Below, one piece after another: positions 33,994 to 44,882 of a stretch of 64,000 nt of DNA. The stretch is from the NCBI GenBank assembly GCA_000697665.1, contig KL197746.1, positions 159,628-223,627 on the forward strand, given 5' to 3'. The DNA comes from Jaapia argillacea MUCL 33604. Taxonomy: Eukaryota; Basidiomycota; Agaricomycetes; Jaapiales; Jaapiaceae. Both the position numbers and the translations under genes were made by a program. Positions within the stretch are counted from its first letter, which is position 1. Every line of letters begins with the position of its first letter. The notes below the pieces were generated by a model that did not search any database, was not told the DNA's origin, and saw nothing but the letters and a program-made list of their open reading frames with translations.

Positions 33994-36744
33994 TTACTGA
34001 GAATTAGCGCCATTAGCAGAGATGCACAAAGAATATACACATACATTTATTAGTGCTGCTCCCTCGCCCCTCGCCGGTGGCTGTTTCAACCCCCGTTTAT
34101 CACGGCTTGACAGTCGCTGCGGATCATCAAGAGGCTCGTCCTGCTTGGTAGCAAGGGTGTTGAGGTGACCGTCCCGACTATCTCCACGACCGGTGGACAG
34201 TTCAGAGGTTGTCGGACGATCAGTGCCCCCTTCTTGACCCTCGTTGACATCAGTTGGGGACGACGTTTCGCCACCTTTCTCGTCGCCGCATTCGTCGTCG
34301 TCTTCGCTTACATCTTCCCCGTCTTCCGAATCGTCATCTGAATCGTCGTCGTCGTCGTCTTCGTCATCTTCCCCGTCCTCATCTTCGTCGTCGTCTTCGT
34401 CTTCGTCTTCATCCTCGTCCTCGTCCTCATCTGAATCGTCGTCTTCGTCTTCATCTTCATCTTCGTCCCCATCCTCGCCATCCGTGTCAGCACCCTCAGA
34501 CTCATCATCTGAAGCAGCGGCCTCGACCTTCGTTTTCTCCAACTTAGGGACCACATCGGAAGGGCTGACATCATGAACGAGTGTCTCAGGAGACCCAACT
34601 CGAGAACCGGGCTTCGTAATCTCGCCCTCGATTACCCTGGTCTTCAAAGTCGAGGATCCGATAGGGTATTGAGCGGATTTGTTATCATTGCCGCCGATAA
34701 CGTCGTCCGAGTCTTTCATGTCGTCGGGACTGGTATCTTCCACTGTGGGACCGCGGAGTTGAAGATCGGTTTTGTTGGCGAGGTTGCTGTTATCGGATGG
34801 ACCATGGGCAGGAGCATCATCTCTCAGATCGTCCTGAATTCGAGTTATTTCATCTCTGGCCGCGTTTCCGACGGTAGATTGGCGCTTGAAGATGCCGTCC
34901 TCCCGCGGATCAACTTCCTTCACAACGAGAGTATCCTCACTTTCGTCCTGTTCCCCGTCAACCCCAGGCTCAGAAACTATCTCTGTGCCTCGATCTTTCG
35001 CCCCGTCGCCGGACAAAACAGAATTGCTGTCATCGCTTTCCTCTGCCGAATCGGAGTCGGACAAGTCGGAATCTGTTCCATAATATCGTACCGCTTCCTT
35101 GTGACCTGAGGAATCAGACGCACCGGCTCTTTCATCGTCATCATCATCATCTGCCCCAACCGTGACAGGCCTGGAAAGAGTGTTGGCCGTCGAATCCTCC
35201 CTATCAGCCAGATTTTCGCGGTCCGAGTCGAAGGGGCTGCGGTTTAGCTGCTTCGAGGCGTTATCGACTGCCTGTGTAACCTGGGTTGGCGGTCGTTGAA
35301 CCTCCAGGTACTCGACGTTCTCGTGCTCTTCATGGGTGCCCCAGTTTCTTCCGTCCACTCCGTCGGAAAGATGGGCAAGAGTCGGCTGATCGTCGGAAGA
35401 GTGACAAGTACGATTGGTGACGTCCAGGCTTGCGATACACGACGAGTCGAATTCGTTGGGATATGCGGTGATGATAGCCTGGACTTCCTTGTCAGTAGTG
35501 AACGCTCTGGGTGGCGTTGGTGGAGAGGATTGCAACGCTCGTATTTCCCTCTCCAGCGCGATGCGATCGGCCTGTCCCGACCAAACCTGCTGGGAAAAGG
35601 CACATTCCCTGATGAGGAGCTCCTCGCCAAGGGAAACGACCTTCTCTCTCTCGACCCGGAGTTGCTCACGGTGAGCGTCCAATGACCGCCTAGTCTCCTC
35701 CTCCAAGTTGGTGTTCCTAGTCTTTTCCGACCGCAATTCCTCCTGCAACAGATAGTTCGTCGTTTGGATCCTCTCCAGGGCGGAAATATTAAATTCTTGG
35801 AGTCCAAGCTGCAGAATAGTGCTCCTGGCGTAAAGTTCCTCCCCCGAGGTAACAACTCGTGTGGCTCGGTCTCCTCCCTTCTCTTTCCGACTGGGATCCC
35901 CATAATGCTGGTGGTCCTCGATTATCCCTTCAATCCCCGAGCCTGCTGATCGCAACTTGCGCTCCAACGCCTGCACCCGATTCATAAGATTGAGAAGAGC
36001 GGCCTCCCGATATTCTAGCTTCCTCTCCAAGGATTTACGCCTTAGCTTCTCCACCTCCACCTCAAAGGAACACGCGATCTTAGCTGAAGCTAATTCGATG
36101 TCCATCTTGGCCTGGGATGCGTCTGATCCGTATAGCCGCTTCAAACCAACCACATGAACCAGCTGCAACCTAGAGGCAAATTGAAGGGGACCCCATCCAT
36201 CCACGCCTGGTGGCCCTACATCTTCCATTGCACGAAACTCCATATGATCCGAACCAACACACTTGGCAAGATTACTCCACACACAGCATGAATACCACCA
36301 ACAGTTGAAGGAATAAATATTGTAGAGGTTGGCCAGGCCGGCGATGGTGTCGAGGAGGATAGTTAAATGGGCGATGCGAATCTCGGGCCTGGTGAAATGG
36401 AGTGTGGCTATGACCTCGTCGTCGTCGTGAGTGAGCTCCTCCGGGTACTTGGACAAGGTGACGGAGTCCTCGCATAGGTCACGGTAGTATGGACTCAGGA
36501 CCGACGTCCAAGTAGCCCCATCTCGTTCGATGCGGATACCACACCCATCCACCATCAGCATCAGATACTCGTGAGACGCGCGCCCTGGCTTCTTCTTCCA
36601 GCTGATGGAGCTTATGGACCGTCGATCGACGCCATCGGCTAGAGCTTCCTTGGATCTCGTCCATGCCGAAAAGGATTCGACACTGATCTTCCCCCCGATT
36701 CCGAATCGGATAGCTGAAGGCAGGTCCAGCAAAGATTTGGCCAT
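33994..36744 (-). CDS. 916-aa basidiomycete protein: globular N-terminus, coiled coil, very acidic tail
   Basis: Essentially a single open frame from 36744. Residues 1-230 form a folded-looking domain with a hydrophobic, tryptophan/cysteine-rich core (LYNIYSFNCWWYSCCVW), similar in feel to a basidiomycete-restricted family. Residues about 230-420 are coiled coil (LERKLEYREAALLNLMNRVQALERKL). The rest is low complexity, with an Asp/Glu run of roughly 70 residues encoded at about 34270-34480. Near the 3' end a GTATGT...TTCTCAG intron would splice AAT directly onto TAA, replacing the last 15 codons by an immediate stop, so the true terminus may be shorter. Acidic tails like this occur in histone-binding and nuclear proteins. 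No function is assigned. Confidence 0.7.
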   Translation of the reverse strand: MAKSLLDLPSAIRFGIGGKISVESFSAWTRSKEALADGVDRRSISSISWKKKPGRASHEYLMLMVDGCGIRIERDGATWTSVLSPYYRDLCEDSVTLSKYPEELTHDDDEVIATLHFTRPEIRIAHLTILLDTIAGLANLYNIYSFNCWWYSCCVWSNLAKCVGSDHMEFRAMEDVGPPGVDGWGPLQFASRLQLVHVVGLKRLYGSDASQAKMDIELASAKIACSFEVEVEKLRRKSLERKLEYREAALLNLMNRVQALERKLRSAGSGIEGIIEDHQHYGDPSRKEKGGDRATRVVTSGEELYARSTILQLGLQEFNISALERIQTTNYLLQEELRSEKTRNTNLEEETRRSLDAHREQLRVEREKVVSLGEELLIRECAFSQQVWSGQADRIALEREIRALQSSPPTPPRAFTTDKEVQAIITAYPNEFDSSCIASLDVTNRTCHSSDDQPTLAHLSDGVDGRNWGTHEEHENVEYLEVQRPPTQVTQAVDNASKQLNRSPFDSDRENLADREDSTANTLSRPVTVGADDDDDDERAGASDSSGHKEAVRYYGTDSDLSDSDSAEESDDSNSVLSGDGAKDRGTEIVSEPGVDGEQDESEDTLVVKEVDPREDGIFKRQSTVGNAARDEITRIQDDLRDDAPAHGPSDNSNLANKTDLQLRGPTVEDTSPDDMKDSDDVIGGNDNKSAQYPIGSSTLKTRVIEGEITKPGSRVGSPETLVHDVSPSDVVPKLEKTKVEAAASDDESEGADTDGEDGDEDEDEDEDDDSDEDEDEDEDEDEDDDEDEDGEDDEDDDDDDSDDDSEDGEDVSEDDDECGDEKGGETSSPTDVNEGQEGGTDRPTTSELSTGRGDSRDGHLNTLATKQDEPLDDPQRLSSRDKRGLKQPPARGEGAALINVCVYSLCISANGANSQ
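34244..34500. repeat. low-complexity (GAC/GAA-type) tract encoding an Asp/Glu run
   Basis: On the plus strand this reads as imperfect TCGTCGTCT/TCGTCTTCA repeats. On the coding (minus) strand it encodes the acidic tail of the gene at 33994-36744. Such tracts are prone to length change. Confidence 0.8.
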
Positions 36745-37222
36745 GAGGATTGAATACTGGTCGTCGTCAGAATGAAAGAATTAGCTGGGAGACCAAGGTG
36801 ATAGGTCTGGTTGAGGTCGGGCGGAGCTGGAAGGGGGCAATCATTGGGAGACTCGCTGACTCGCAGAAATATGTTCAGATTAGAGGCACATGGACAAGGG
36901 CAGGCAACGAAAGACGCGCACATATCTTCGCGATGCAGACACGTTGCTGTTGTTCAATACCATCCGCAGTACAGCAAACGCCATCAACAGGTGAAACAGA
37001 CTTGCTCGACGAACAAATGATCAGCAGCGGTCTCTGAGGCCGTACAAACAATGTGGTAACTCCAAGGCGACATAGCTCTGAGGCTCTCAAGGTTTCGCAC
37101 TTTTGCGTCGACCAACCACAAGGCACGAGATGCTTAGATTGGGGAAAGATAGAGTTTGAAGCTAGGCAATAAACAGGCGGCGAAGCGCTTAGGAAACGAG
37201 AGCGCGGAGCCTCCACCGGAAC

Positions 37223-39089
37223 TCAACTCCTCCTTATGCAGAATGGCTTGGGTGCTTTATTTGGCACCAATCTCCGTTCAAGGTAACACCCCTCCTACAA
37301 TCACGAAATATATCGTCAGAAATTGTGAGGTGAGTCGCAGTGAGCAGGTGTGGGTCGAAGGTGACTGGATCAACTCACATCAGGATTGCAAACAGGTTTG
37401 CACTTCACCCAGATACTCCAATCCAACCAGCGAATCAGGGCCCCGATCTCCAGATTCCATTTGAACAACACGTGCTTATCTTTCGTGTCACCGTATAGCT
37501 GTTCAAACAGATCGCCTTCAGTAATGTCAGCCCACATGTTGACGAGAACCCGACAGATTTCCTGATTCGTCTCTCGGATCGCCGTGAAGAGGACCAGCTC
37601 CTCGCGAGTCATCATTGATCGTGGCATTGAGAGATGAGTATTGAAGCAATGCTTGAAGATGGGGACTGCCCAGATCCTACGCTCACCCATGCTCGAGTTT
37701 GCCGGGTACTCGTGTGGAAAGGCATCCACGACGAGGTAAGGGGTTAGCATGACCTGAACCTGTGTTTGGGCCAACGACATTCTTGAGGTGCTGTTTCCGA
37801 AAGTGGGATCATCGGGATCGAGGATTTGAGCGAGTAACTCTAGTCTGCTGGCGTAGCGATCTATGATAACCTCCATCAGGACCTTCCAGTCCACCCCGCT
37901 ACCAAGGTCGCCCTGGACGCTCCTCCGAACAAGGTCCTTGACTCTGCGTTTTGCGGCGAGTCCATCCTCTTTATTGATTCCATCCAGTCGGTGCTCACCT
38001 CGTGTCCTCCCTTGCCTATAACGGACAAGGCTAGTGAGGGACGGGTCATAGAATATAAAGAGTGAGGAGTAGTCAAGCTGAATACGAGTGTCCCCTGGTT
38101 TGTGATAGTGCCAGCTGGAGGCAGAGAAGAACGAGAACAATATGCGGTACGGCTCTGGTAGAGGCGGCTTCGCAGTCGGGGAGGGTGGCAATGCCGATGA
38201 TGGGAGGGAAGTGGTCGGTTGAGGGGATGGCATCGTGAGTGTGGACGTGTTCCAATGGCCTGGGACTAAGTCGAGGAACGAGACGACTTCTACTCCAGCT
38301 GTGAATGAGCATAACATGATTTCGCTTCAGTCAGAAAACAGTGAGCAATGACCCTCTGAGAAAAAGATTCACCGGGACTCACAATGCGATCTCAAACCTG
38401 AAGTTGAGGTCTTTTCAGCTGACAGCCATCAGTGGTTGATCACAGGAAAGAACGGACCTCACAAACCCGTCAACACCAGTTTCCCCACCCCATTCACACA
38501 AAGCTTCCATCCTATCCATCTCTCCCCGTTGACGATCCTCCCTGACCTCACCCCATAACAGAACATCCTGTGCATCCACCGCCCCCGTGATATAATCCGC
38601 CGCGCTTGATCCATCAAAGTATACGATTTTCAGCGGACGAACTGCGACCAGGGTAAGGAACCAGCAGGTAGGATCGCAGAACAGGTATGCGTGCTCCGGA
38701 TCCATCGAAACCCATTCTGAGGAATTTGGGATCGCTGGAACTTGACGGCCATGGTAAAGAAGAGTGCCAGTGGGCACTACTCCAGGAACGATGGAATGAC
38801 CTGGAAGATGGGATTTGAACTGTGGGTGAGACAAAGCGGCGATCGTAGGTCATCACTTGCCTCGTGGCCATCGAGAATTCGACCAACCCTGGAGCAGCGA
38901 GCTGGCGGTACCAAAGATCAGAGCGCTGGTTGAACTGGCGTTTGGTGAGCGTTGTAAATCCCAGTCCTGCGTTATCCCAAATTCGCTGCTATCAAATGAG
39001 ATCTGACTTTGGGTGTCAAAGACTGCCGAGTCTTGCGCCAAAATTGTGACCAGCAGCAGGAAGAGTGGCGCCAAAGCAGAGCTATACAT
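37223..39089 (-). CDS. secreted or membrane-associated basidiomycete family protein
   Basis: Starts at 39089 with a clear signal peptide (MYSSALAPLFLLLVTILAQ). Exon 1 (39089-38861) joins exon 2 (from 38800) through a GC-AG intron. Exon 2 carries GHSIVPGVVPTGTLLYHGR, EWVSMDPEHAYLF and RPLKIVYFDGSSAADY, blocks I recall from an expanded, uncharacterised agaricomycete family. The third main exon (about 38308-37380) has TRIQLDYSSLFIFYDPSLTSLVRYRQG and GSGVDWKVLMEVIIDRYA. The last exon restores the family signature CNPDEGCYLE and ends at 37223. Between exon 2 and the third main exon lies a very short exon near 38383-38413 whose limits I could not settle. Cysteines in the C-terminal motif fit a secretory-pathway protein. 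Biochemical role unknown. Confidence 0.75.
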
Positions 39090-39388
39090 ATTCGCCGCTG
39101 TCCAACTTCAACTACCGGGGGATACGGCAACATCGGTCCCACTGAGTTTGGTAGGAGTCGGCTGTTATAAGTTGGGCGAGGAAACGCCATGATGGAGTCT
39201 ATGTCGAGGATATCTTTAGAGCAACATGGCACAGTGTGAACAAAGAGCACCGTCAAACCATATCATGATCACTGACAAGGCGGCTGACGGCGAAGTGAAC
39301 GAGCAGGTGGAATGGGACATATCCAACAATCCTATTCAATCAGTACAAGCAAGTATCATCACCACAGAGGCATCGATAGATCCTCAGA

Positions 39389-41427
39389 TCACATCCGCCA
39401 AATTCGCCTCTTCCTAAATGTCCAAGCAACCCCACAGACACCCAACGCATACCCTCCCAGTACGACCATAGCCCAAATATCCGACGTATACATCGTGGGT
39501 ATCATCAAGTTTGTCAGACCTGTAGCAACATTCGCCTAAAATCACATCACTCGTCAGCAAACGCCGACTAAAGATCCAACAAGGATGATCGTACGAGTAA
39601 GAAAAGCGCAAGGCCATTCTTGTTGATAGCCTCTAGCAACGCAGGAGCTTTGGGTAGCTGCTTGATCAGGTGGTCTGTACCGACGGCGTCCAGCCTCGCA
39701 CTATCCTTTGGGACTTTCAGTTTGGAGGTCGGAGAGTAAGTTGATTTGGACAGTGGCGAGGGAAAGAAGAAGAGATCCAGGAGTAAATAACCGAGGAGGA
39801 AGGTGGTATTGTATGCCGCTACCCATAGGATATATGGTAGGTTGACCTATGAACATGTAACAACCTGCCATGAGCTCTAGTGAGCCAAGCACGGAGAGAG
39901 AGGGACAAACCAGTCGACGAGAAACGCCACCTCCAATGCCAGTCCAATAACAAGCCCCCATTAGAATCCACCAAACGGCAGCGTATGAACAGAGTTCAGT
40001 AGCTGTTTTATCATTCTCGCGATGGATCGAGGAGACGGCGCTGTTTGACTGAGGAAGGGGATGGCCTATGGCGTTGCTATCTCGTCGCCGGCGTGATGCG
40101 AGGGCTTTGAGTTGACGGCGGAAGTAGTTGGGAGATGGGGGTAGAAGGAGAGTTCCTGTTGATAGGCCAAGGAGGTGGATGGCGAGATACCCTGGTGAAG
40201 AATGATGGTCGATATGAGAGATGCAACTGAAGGAACCAGATAAGTGGACGCACCAGGAAGCGAGAATATCCCTTCTTTGTTAGCCGAGAACAGGTTTGTC
40301 CGGGGCGCAAAAAGAACGAACTCTTCAGAACCCATCGTAGACAGAATCCACTGCTGTGCTAGTGGAAGAGTCGTTGTTAGGGTTTGTAACACGAAGGCAT
40401 CCATGAAAGGATTCACTGAAGGCAAGTATGGCTCCCAGCAAAGCTATTGACATATTCGCGATGAGGGGATGAAGTAGTACTTGCAAGACGGGAAGGAGAG
40501 CCAGGGTGATGAAAAAATTCCAGTGAGCGCCGTACTCGGATACATGTTCCTTGAGTGAACGAATCAGAAGACATGAGGGAGAGAAGCCGGAAGCACGGTA
40601 CTGGATAGTCGGTGCCCTTGACCAGAATAACTCGCACGAGTCCCAATAGTAAAACTGGCAGGGTCTTGCGAATGACTAGTGTGGCTTTGGGCACAAGGGG
40701 TGTGTAGAGATATGCGGGGTCTTTGAGAAGTGGTATAGCTGATACGACCCCTTGAGAGAATACGAATGATCCGACTCCAAGATCCATCTTCCAAACTCGA
40801 CATCAGTTGTGTTGGTCGACAATACGAATCCGAAACTTACGATGGAAACACCGAATGTCTCACATTTGGCGAGAGAACGAGGAAATACTGGGAAATCCAC
40901 TGCGAGGATGGATAGGATGGTCATTATCATCATATGAGCGCGGTACACGGTGAGTGAGGGCAATGGCGGGATAGCGCTCAGCGGGGATCCACTCGAGCTA
41001 GAAGAGGTTTCCATGGTTTGGTCTGCAATGGAGGCCGAGCTGGATGGCCGGAGAAAGTAGTCAGAGCTTGATGGAAGAGGTGTGCCAGATTCTCTAGCAG
41101 GTATCAAGAGCAAGAGGCCGGTCGGGAAGAGCAATATCAGGGAGAGGAGACCAGGAGAGCTCGCGAAGAGAGTGAGAGAAAGTAGCATAGGAGCGACGAG
41201 GAGTAGCCATTCCGTAGCAAAATTCATAGATTTGGATATAGGTAAGCGGGATTTGAGGGCGGAATGGAGGGCTATGGACGACTGAGTCTGGTTAGTACTC
41301 CTTGATGATGATAAAATCCAGAGAGACAGACCATCGCGACCGCAGACACCATGTTGATGTGCCCCACCGTTGAGCCAGTCATTCCAGATACGAACGCCTC
41401 CTTTGACGACTTGTAACTATCAGCCAT
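39389..41427 (-). CDS. GWT1: GPI-anchor biosynthesis inositol acyltransferase Gwt1/PIG-W
   Basis: Multi-exon gene starting [20 protein letters not shown] at 41427. Exon 2 gives several membrane segments ([36 protein letters not shown]), a serine-rich loop, and the family signature [34 protein letters not shown], followed in the next exon by [17 protein letters not shown]. The C-terminus ([24 protein letters not shown], then FRKRRIWRM) is also typical. The enzyme acylates inositol in GlcN-PI in the ER, an early step in making GPI anchors. The signature and overall hydrophobic profile match the family. Introns are short and in frame where checked (first joins ...SAVAM to [13 protein letters not shown]). 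Single copy here. Confidence 0.93.
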
Positions 41428-41641
41428 ATCAGTGTGTCTAGAAAATGAAATATGAGCGATACAACATAGTACCAGGGAGACACCACAGTACTGAGTATAA
41501 ACCCCGGTTGGAAAGTTATCAGACTTTCCCAACCAGCCACGTGTCGGCACGTGGCATCAACGCAGTCCGTTATCTTCTTCCGCCCGTCATCTCGCCTTCA
41601 ACAACGCCTTGCATTTGAACAGCCAAAGATATTTCTCGACA

Positions 41642-44600
41642 ATGGAATTTATATCTTCACCCGAGTCACCTGTCGTGCAGAAACGCTCTGCTACTCCTCT
41701 TGTCCATGCTCAGTTTCAGACGAAGCGACCCAAATTTTCTTTCACGGGAGCTGATCTGAGGAATCTCGATAACGCAATGAACCAATACGTTCGTAACCTT
41801 GAGCTACATTTATCTGATACAGAGAGCGTTTCTCGGTCCGATGTTATCTCCCTCCTTCAACAAGTCGCTGTAACCCTTACCCGCTTACAACCATCCAATA
41901 CTCTCCTGGAAGACCGATGGCGAAATCTATCAACGAGGATGATCGATACTCTGGCGGCTCCTGATGTCGAAGCCCTCAAGGATATCATATTCCATTGCGT
42001 CGAGAAGGGGAGTTGGGAAAGATTGGCTCGCCATCGTGAGTGCCATCGCGCCACACAATCCACCAAATTCACCATTTGCGATACCTTCTAGCATGTCTTC
42101 TAAAAGATCTCCCGCCAGCTCCACGTAAATGTGAGATTCACCTGGCTATTGTCTTTAAACACAACCCTGATTTGTCTTCATGATAATAGACCAACATGAA
42201 CTTATGGACGTCGTCTCGCAAGAGCAAGGTCAGGAAGTCCACTTGGCCCCGTTCTATGCCTGTAACTAATGCCCTGTTAGCTACTGAGAAATCCTGGTAT
42301 CGTGAGTTCGTTGGAGACGCAGCTACGGAACTATGGAAGCATATTGTGAAGTTTTCCAACTCACCGAAGCCCTACGCACGGTTCTGTGCAATCGTGCAAT
42401 CCTCCGGTATGGGCAAGTCGAGACTGGTGGACGAGCTCTCCAAAACAACCCTCGTTATTCCCATCAATCTCAGGGAGAGGGGTACAGCAGGCACGTTCTT
42501 TCGCGTATCTTCCTTAGAATCCTAGAGCTCATATCCACACCTGCAGGATTCCCCCCGGCAGACGATCAAGTCAGGGATTACCTTAGCGAAATCGCTCCAG
42601 CGCAGGACCTTTATTTTCGGCATTGCGCTTTTTTGGCTGCGCTGTTTTCCCAGACAGCGGAAACTGTGGCTGAAGATGCATTTCAGCGTGCGTTGGAGGG
42701 GCATGATATGAGACGGGTTGCTTCAGCATTTCGAGCTCGCATGAGTGACGGTATGACGTTCAGGAGCCACGGCCCTTTCCGTGAAGCGTTTTACCAACGG
42801 GTTATCGCGGATGCCAAGAAAATATATCTCAATATTGAGGTTAGTTTTCCTTCAACGAAACAACCGACCCTCACCAGCCCTCTAGGCGGGCACCAATGAA
42901 TTATACGACCTAGGCCGAGCCTTCGAGAGACTCAGAACTATTCTCCAGAACCGACCCGAGTTAGGATCTTCCATCTTAGAAGCCCGCCCGCCCAAGGCCC
43001 GCAGTGACTCGGGAGCACCTCTGGTCGTTCTAGCATACGACGAAGCTCATAGCCTGTTCAATCTGAAAGATAACTCTCCTTCGCGGTCGATCGTCGAGCT
43101 TCGTCACGCGCTACGCTCCCTCGCACAGAAGCCTCTCTTTTCTCTCTTTCTCTCCACTTCTAGCGAGATAACTCGATCCACCAAACCGCGAGATCACGAT
43201 GCGTCGCTGCGAATCGTAATTGGTGACTTCATGTCGGTCCCTACTTTTACATTGACGGGCTTCGACCAGCTCGCTCGAGTGATCGATAATTCAACGCCCA
43301 GATGCCTTCGAGATATCTCCACCTTCGATTGGATTTCTCACCTTGGCCGCCCTATGTGAGCCCGACTCTCGTACCTAATGCTAATCTCCTGAAATTTTTT
43401 TGCTTTAGGTTTGGCTCCCGATACGACTCTGGTAATGGAGAAATCAAGGATGATATTTCCCATTTTGCAAAATCCAAGCTACTTCTCTCGGACGGGATTC
43501 CCACAAAATTTAGCCCTTCACAACAATTAGCTTGTCTGTCACAGCGTATCCCGATCGAGTTCCAGTCCACGACACACGTATCGCAAGAGCAGGAGAAGGA
43601 GCAAGTGGAAGGTCATTTGCGTGTGTGTCTGGGCATCGGCACCGCTTGGGAGCCCACAATTACCACCAACCCCTCGGAGCCGCTTCTTTCGGAAGCTGCA
43701 TACCTCGCAATGGGATTTCAAGAGTTCGACGCACCGAACGCTCTTAAGGGACTTTTGGACTTCTCGATCAATAAAGGTGATCGAGGCGAAACTCTCACCC
43801 TGCTTCTGATCACTCTGGCGCGGGATGCTGCGGTGCGCGCTGCGAACGATAGGATTTTTTCTGTTGTCCAACTGATTACACACCTTTTCCGGCTGTCGGA
43901 GGAGATGAAGGAAGACGAGGCGGAGAGGGTCCTGAATTGCCCCACATTACTGGACTTCATGCGTTCCTCGCCATCCATCGGCTCGGAGCGTAGTTCCAAC
44001 CCCCACACATTCAGGGAAACGTTCACAAAATGCCTTTGCTATTTCAATCACTTTGTCAAACCTCACCAACATTGCATAATCAACCGCAAGTACCTTGCCG
44101 CCCTATATCACAGGGGTGCGGCGGTCTTGTGCACCAATAACCGGGAAGCGGTCGATATCGTCGTTCCTTTCTTGCACGATGCGACTCTCGACACGCCAAT
44201 CGAATCGGCACGGTTCGGGGCAATTCTCTGCCAGGTCAAGAACGATCAAAGATACGGAAACAAGCCGAACCTTGACCTGTTCGAGGTGATGGATCCATAC
44301 GAGATCAATCTTTTCGACGAAGGTGATGAGCCTATCCCCATCATTCGCATTGTCTTTGCCCTCGCAGCTACAACTCCATCCCTCCAAGTCATTGAACCAG
44401 AGGTCGTTGCCTCACCGGTATTGGATAACGCTGTTCCCTTCGTCGCCTATGACATCTGGTGCGCAGGGATATCCCCTTCGGTTTTCCGCCCCATAGACGA
44501 TCGACAACAGAATGTCTGGGCGGCGCTCCTTCAAGCATCATATGGCTGGCGGACACTTTACCAAGGTCAGAATGAACGAGAGGCGGAGTCGCGAATGTCG

Positions 44601-44660
44601 ATGAATCCTGGTATGGCGGAGGATGATGGACATTGGTCGAAATGGATGCGATTTACTTGA
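41642..44660 (+). CDS. P-loop NTPase of a basidiomycete-expanded family (Crinkler-type NTPase-like)
   Basis: Exons 41642-42035, 42190-42228, 42281-42481, 42547-42839, 42886-43355 and 43409-44660 join in frame to 882 aa. Exon 2 is only 39 nt. Walker A is GMGKS at about residue 187 (context AIVQSSGMGKSRLVDEL). A Walker B-like segment, LVVLAYDEAHSLF, lies near residue 360. GRPMFGSRYDSG spans an exon junction near 466. The 400-residue C-terminal part has no motif I can name. The layout resembles the fungal P-loop NTPase modules described with Crinkler/CR effectors and related nuclease fusions. That link is from memory and unproven. No signal peptide. It could be a STAND-like regulatory ATPase. 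ATPase activity is likely from the motifs, role unknown. Confidence 0.8.
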
Positions 44661-44882
44661 GTCGCTGCGCTTCTTTTCAAGAGATGTGGGGATGTTTTCC
44701 TGAACGAAATTGTATATATAATATCTCTCTGTATCACTATTACTCGACCTTCTCCGCGGGGTCGCAGATTCGATGTATTCAGATATGCCATTGGAGATGC
44801 TCAAGCGCTCAAGTTGTTCGGCCACAACTTTGTCAGGTCCAGCAGCTACGCGAATTTCCCACACCGTCTCGTCATCGATCTC

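Noticed and set aside
34244-34576. Plus-strand open frame of almost pure serine
   Set aside because: It is the antisense of the Asp/Glu-rich tail of the gene at 33994-36744; the repeat composition keeps the frame open.
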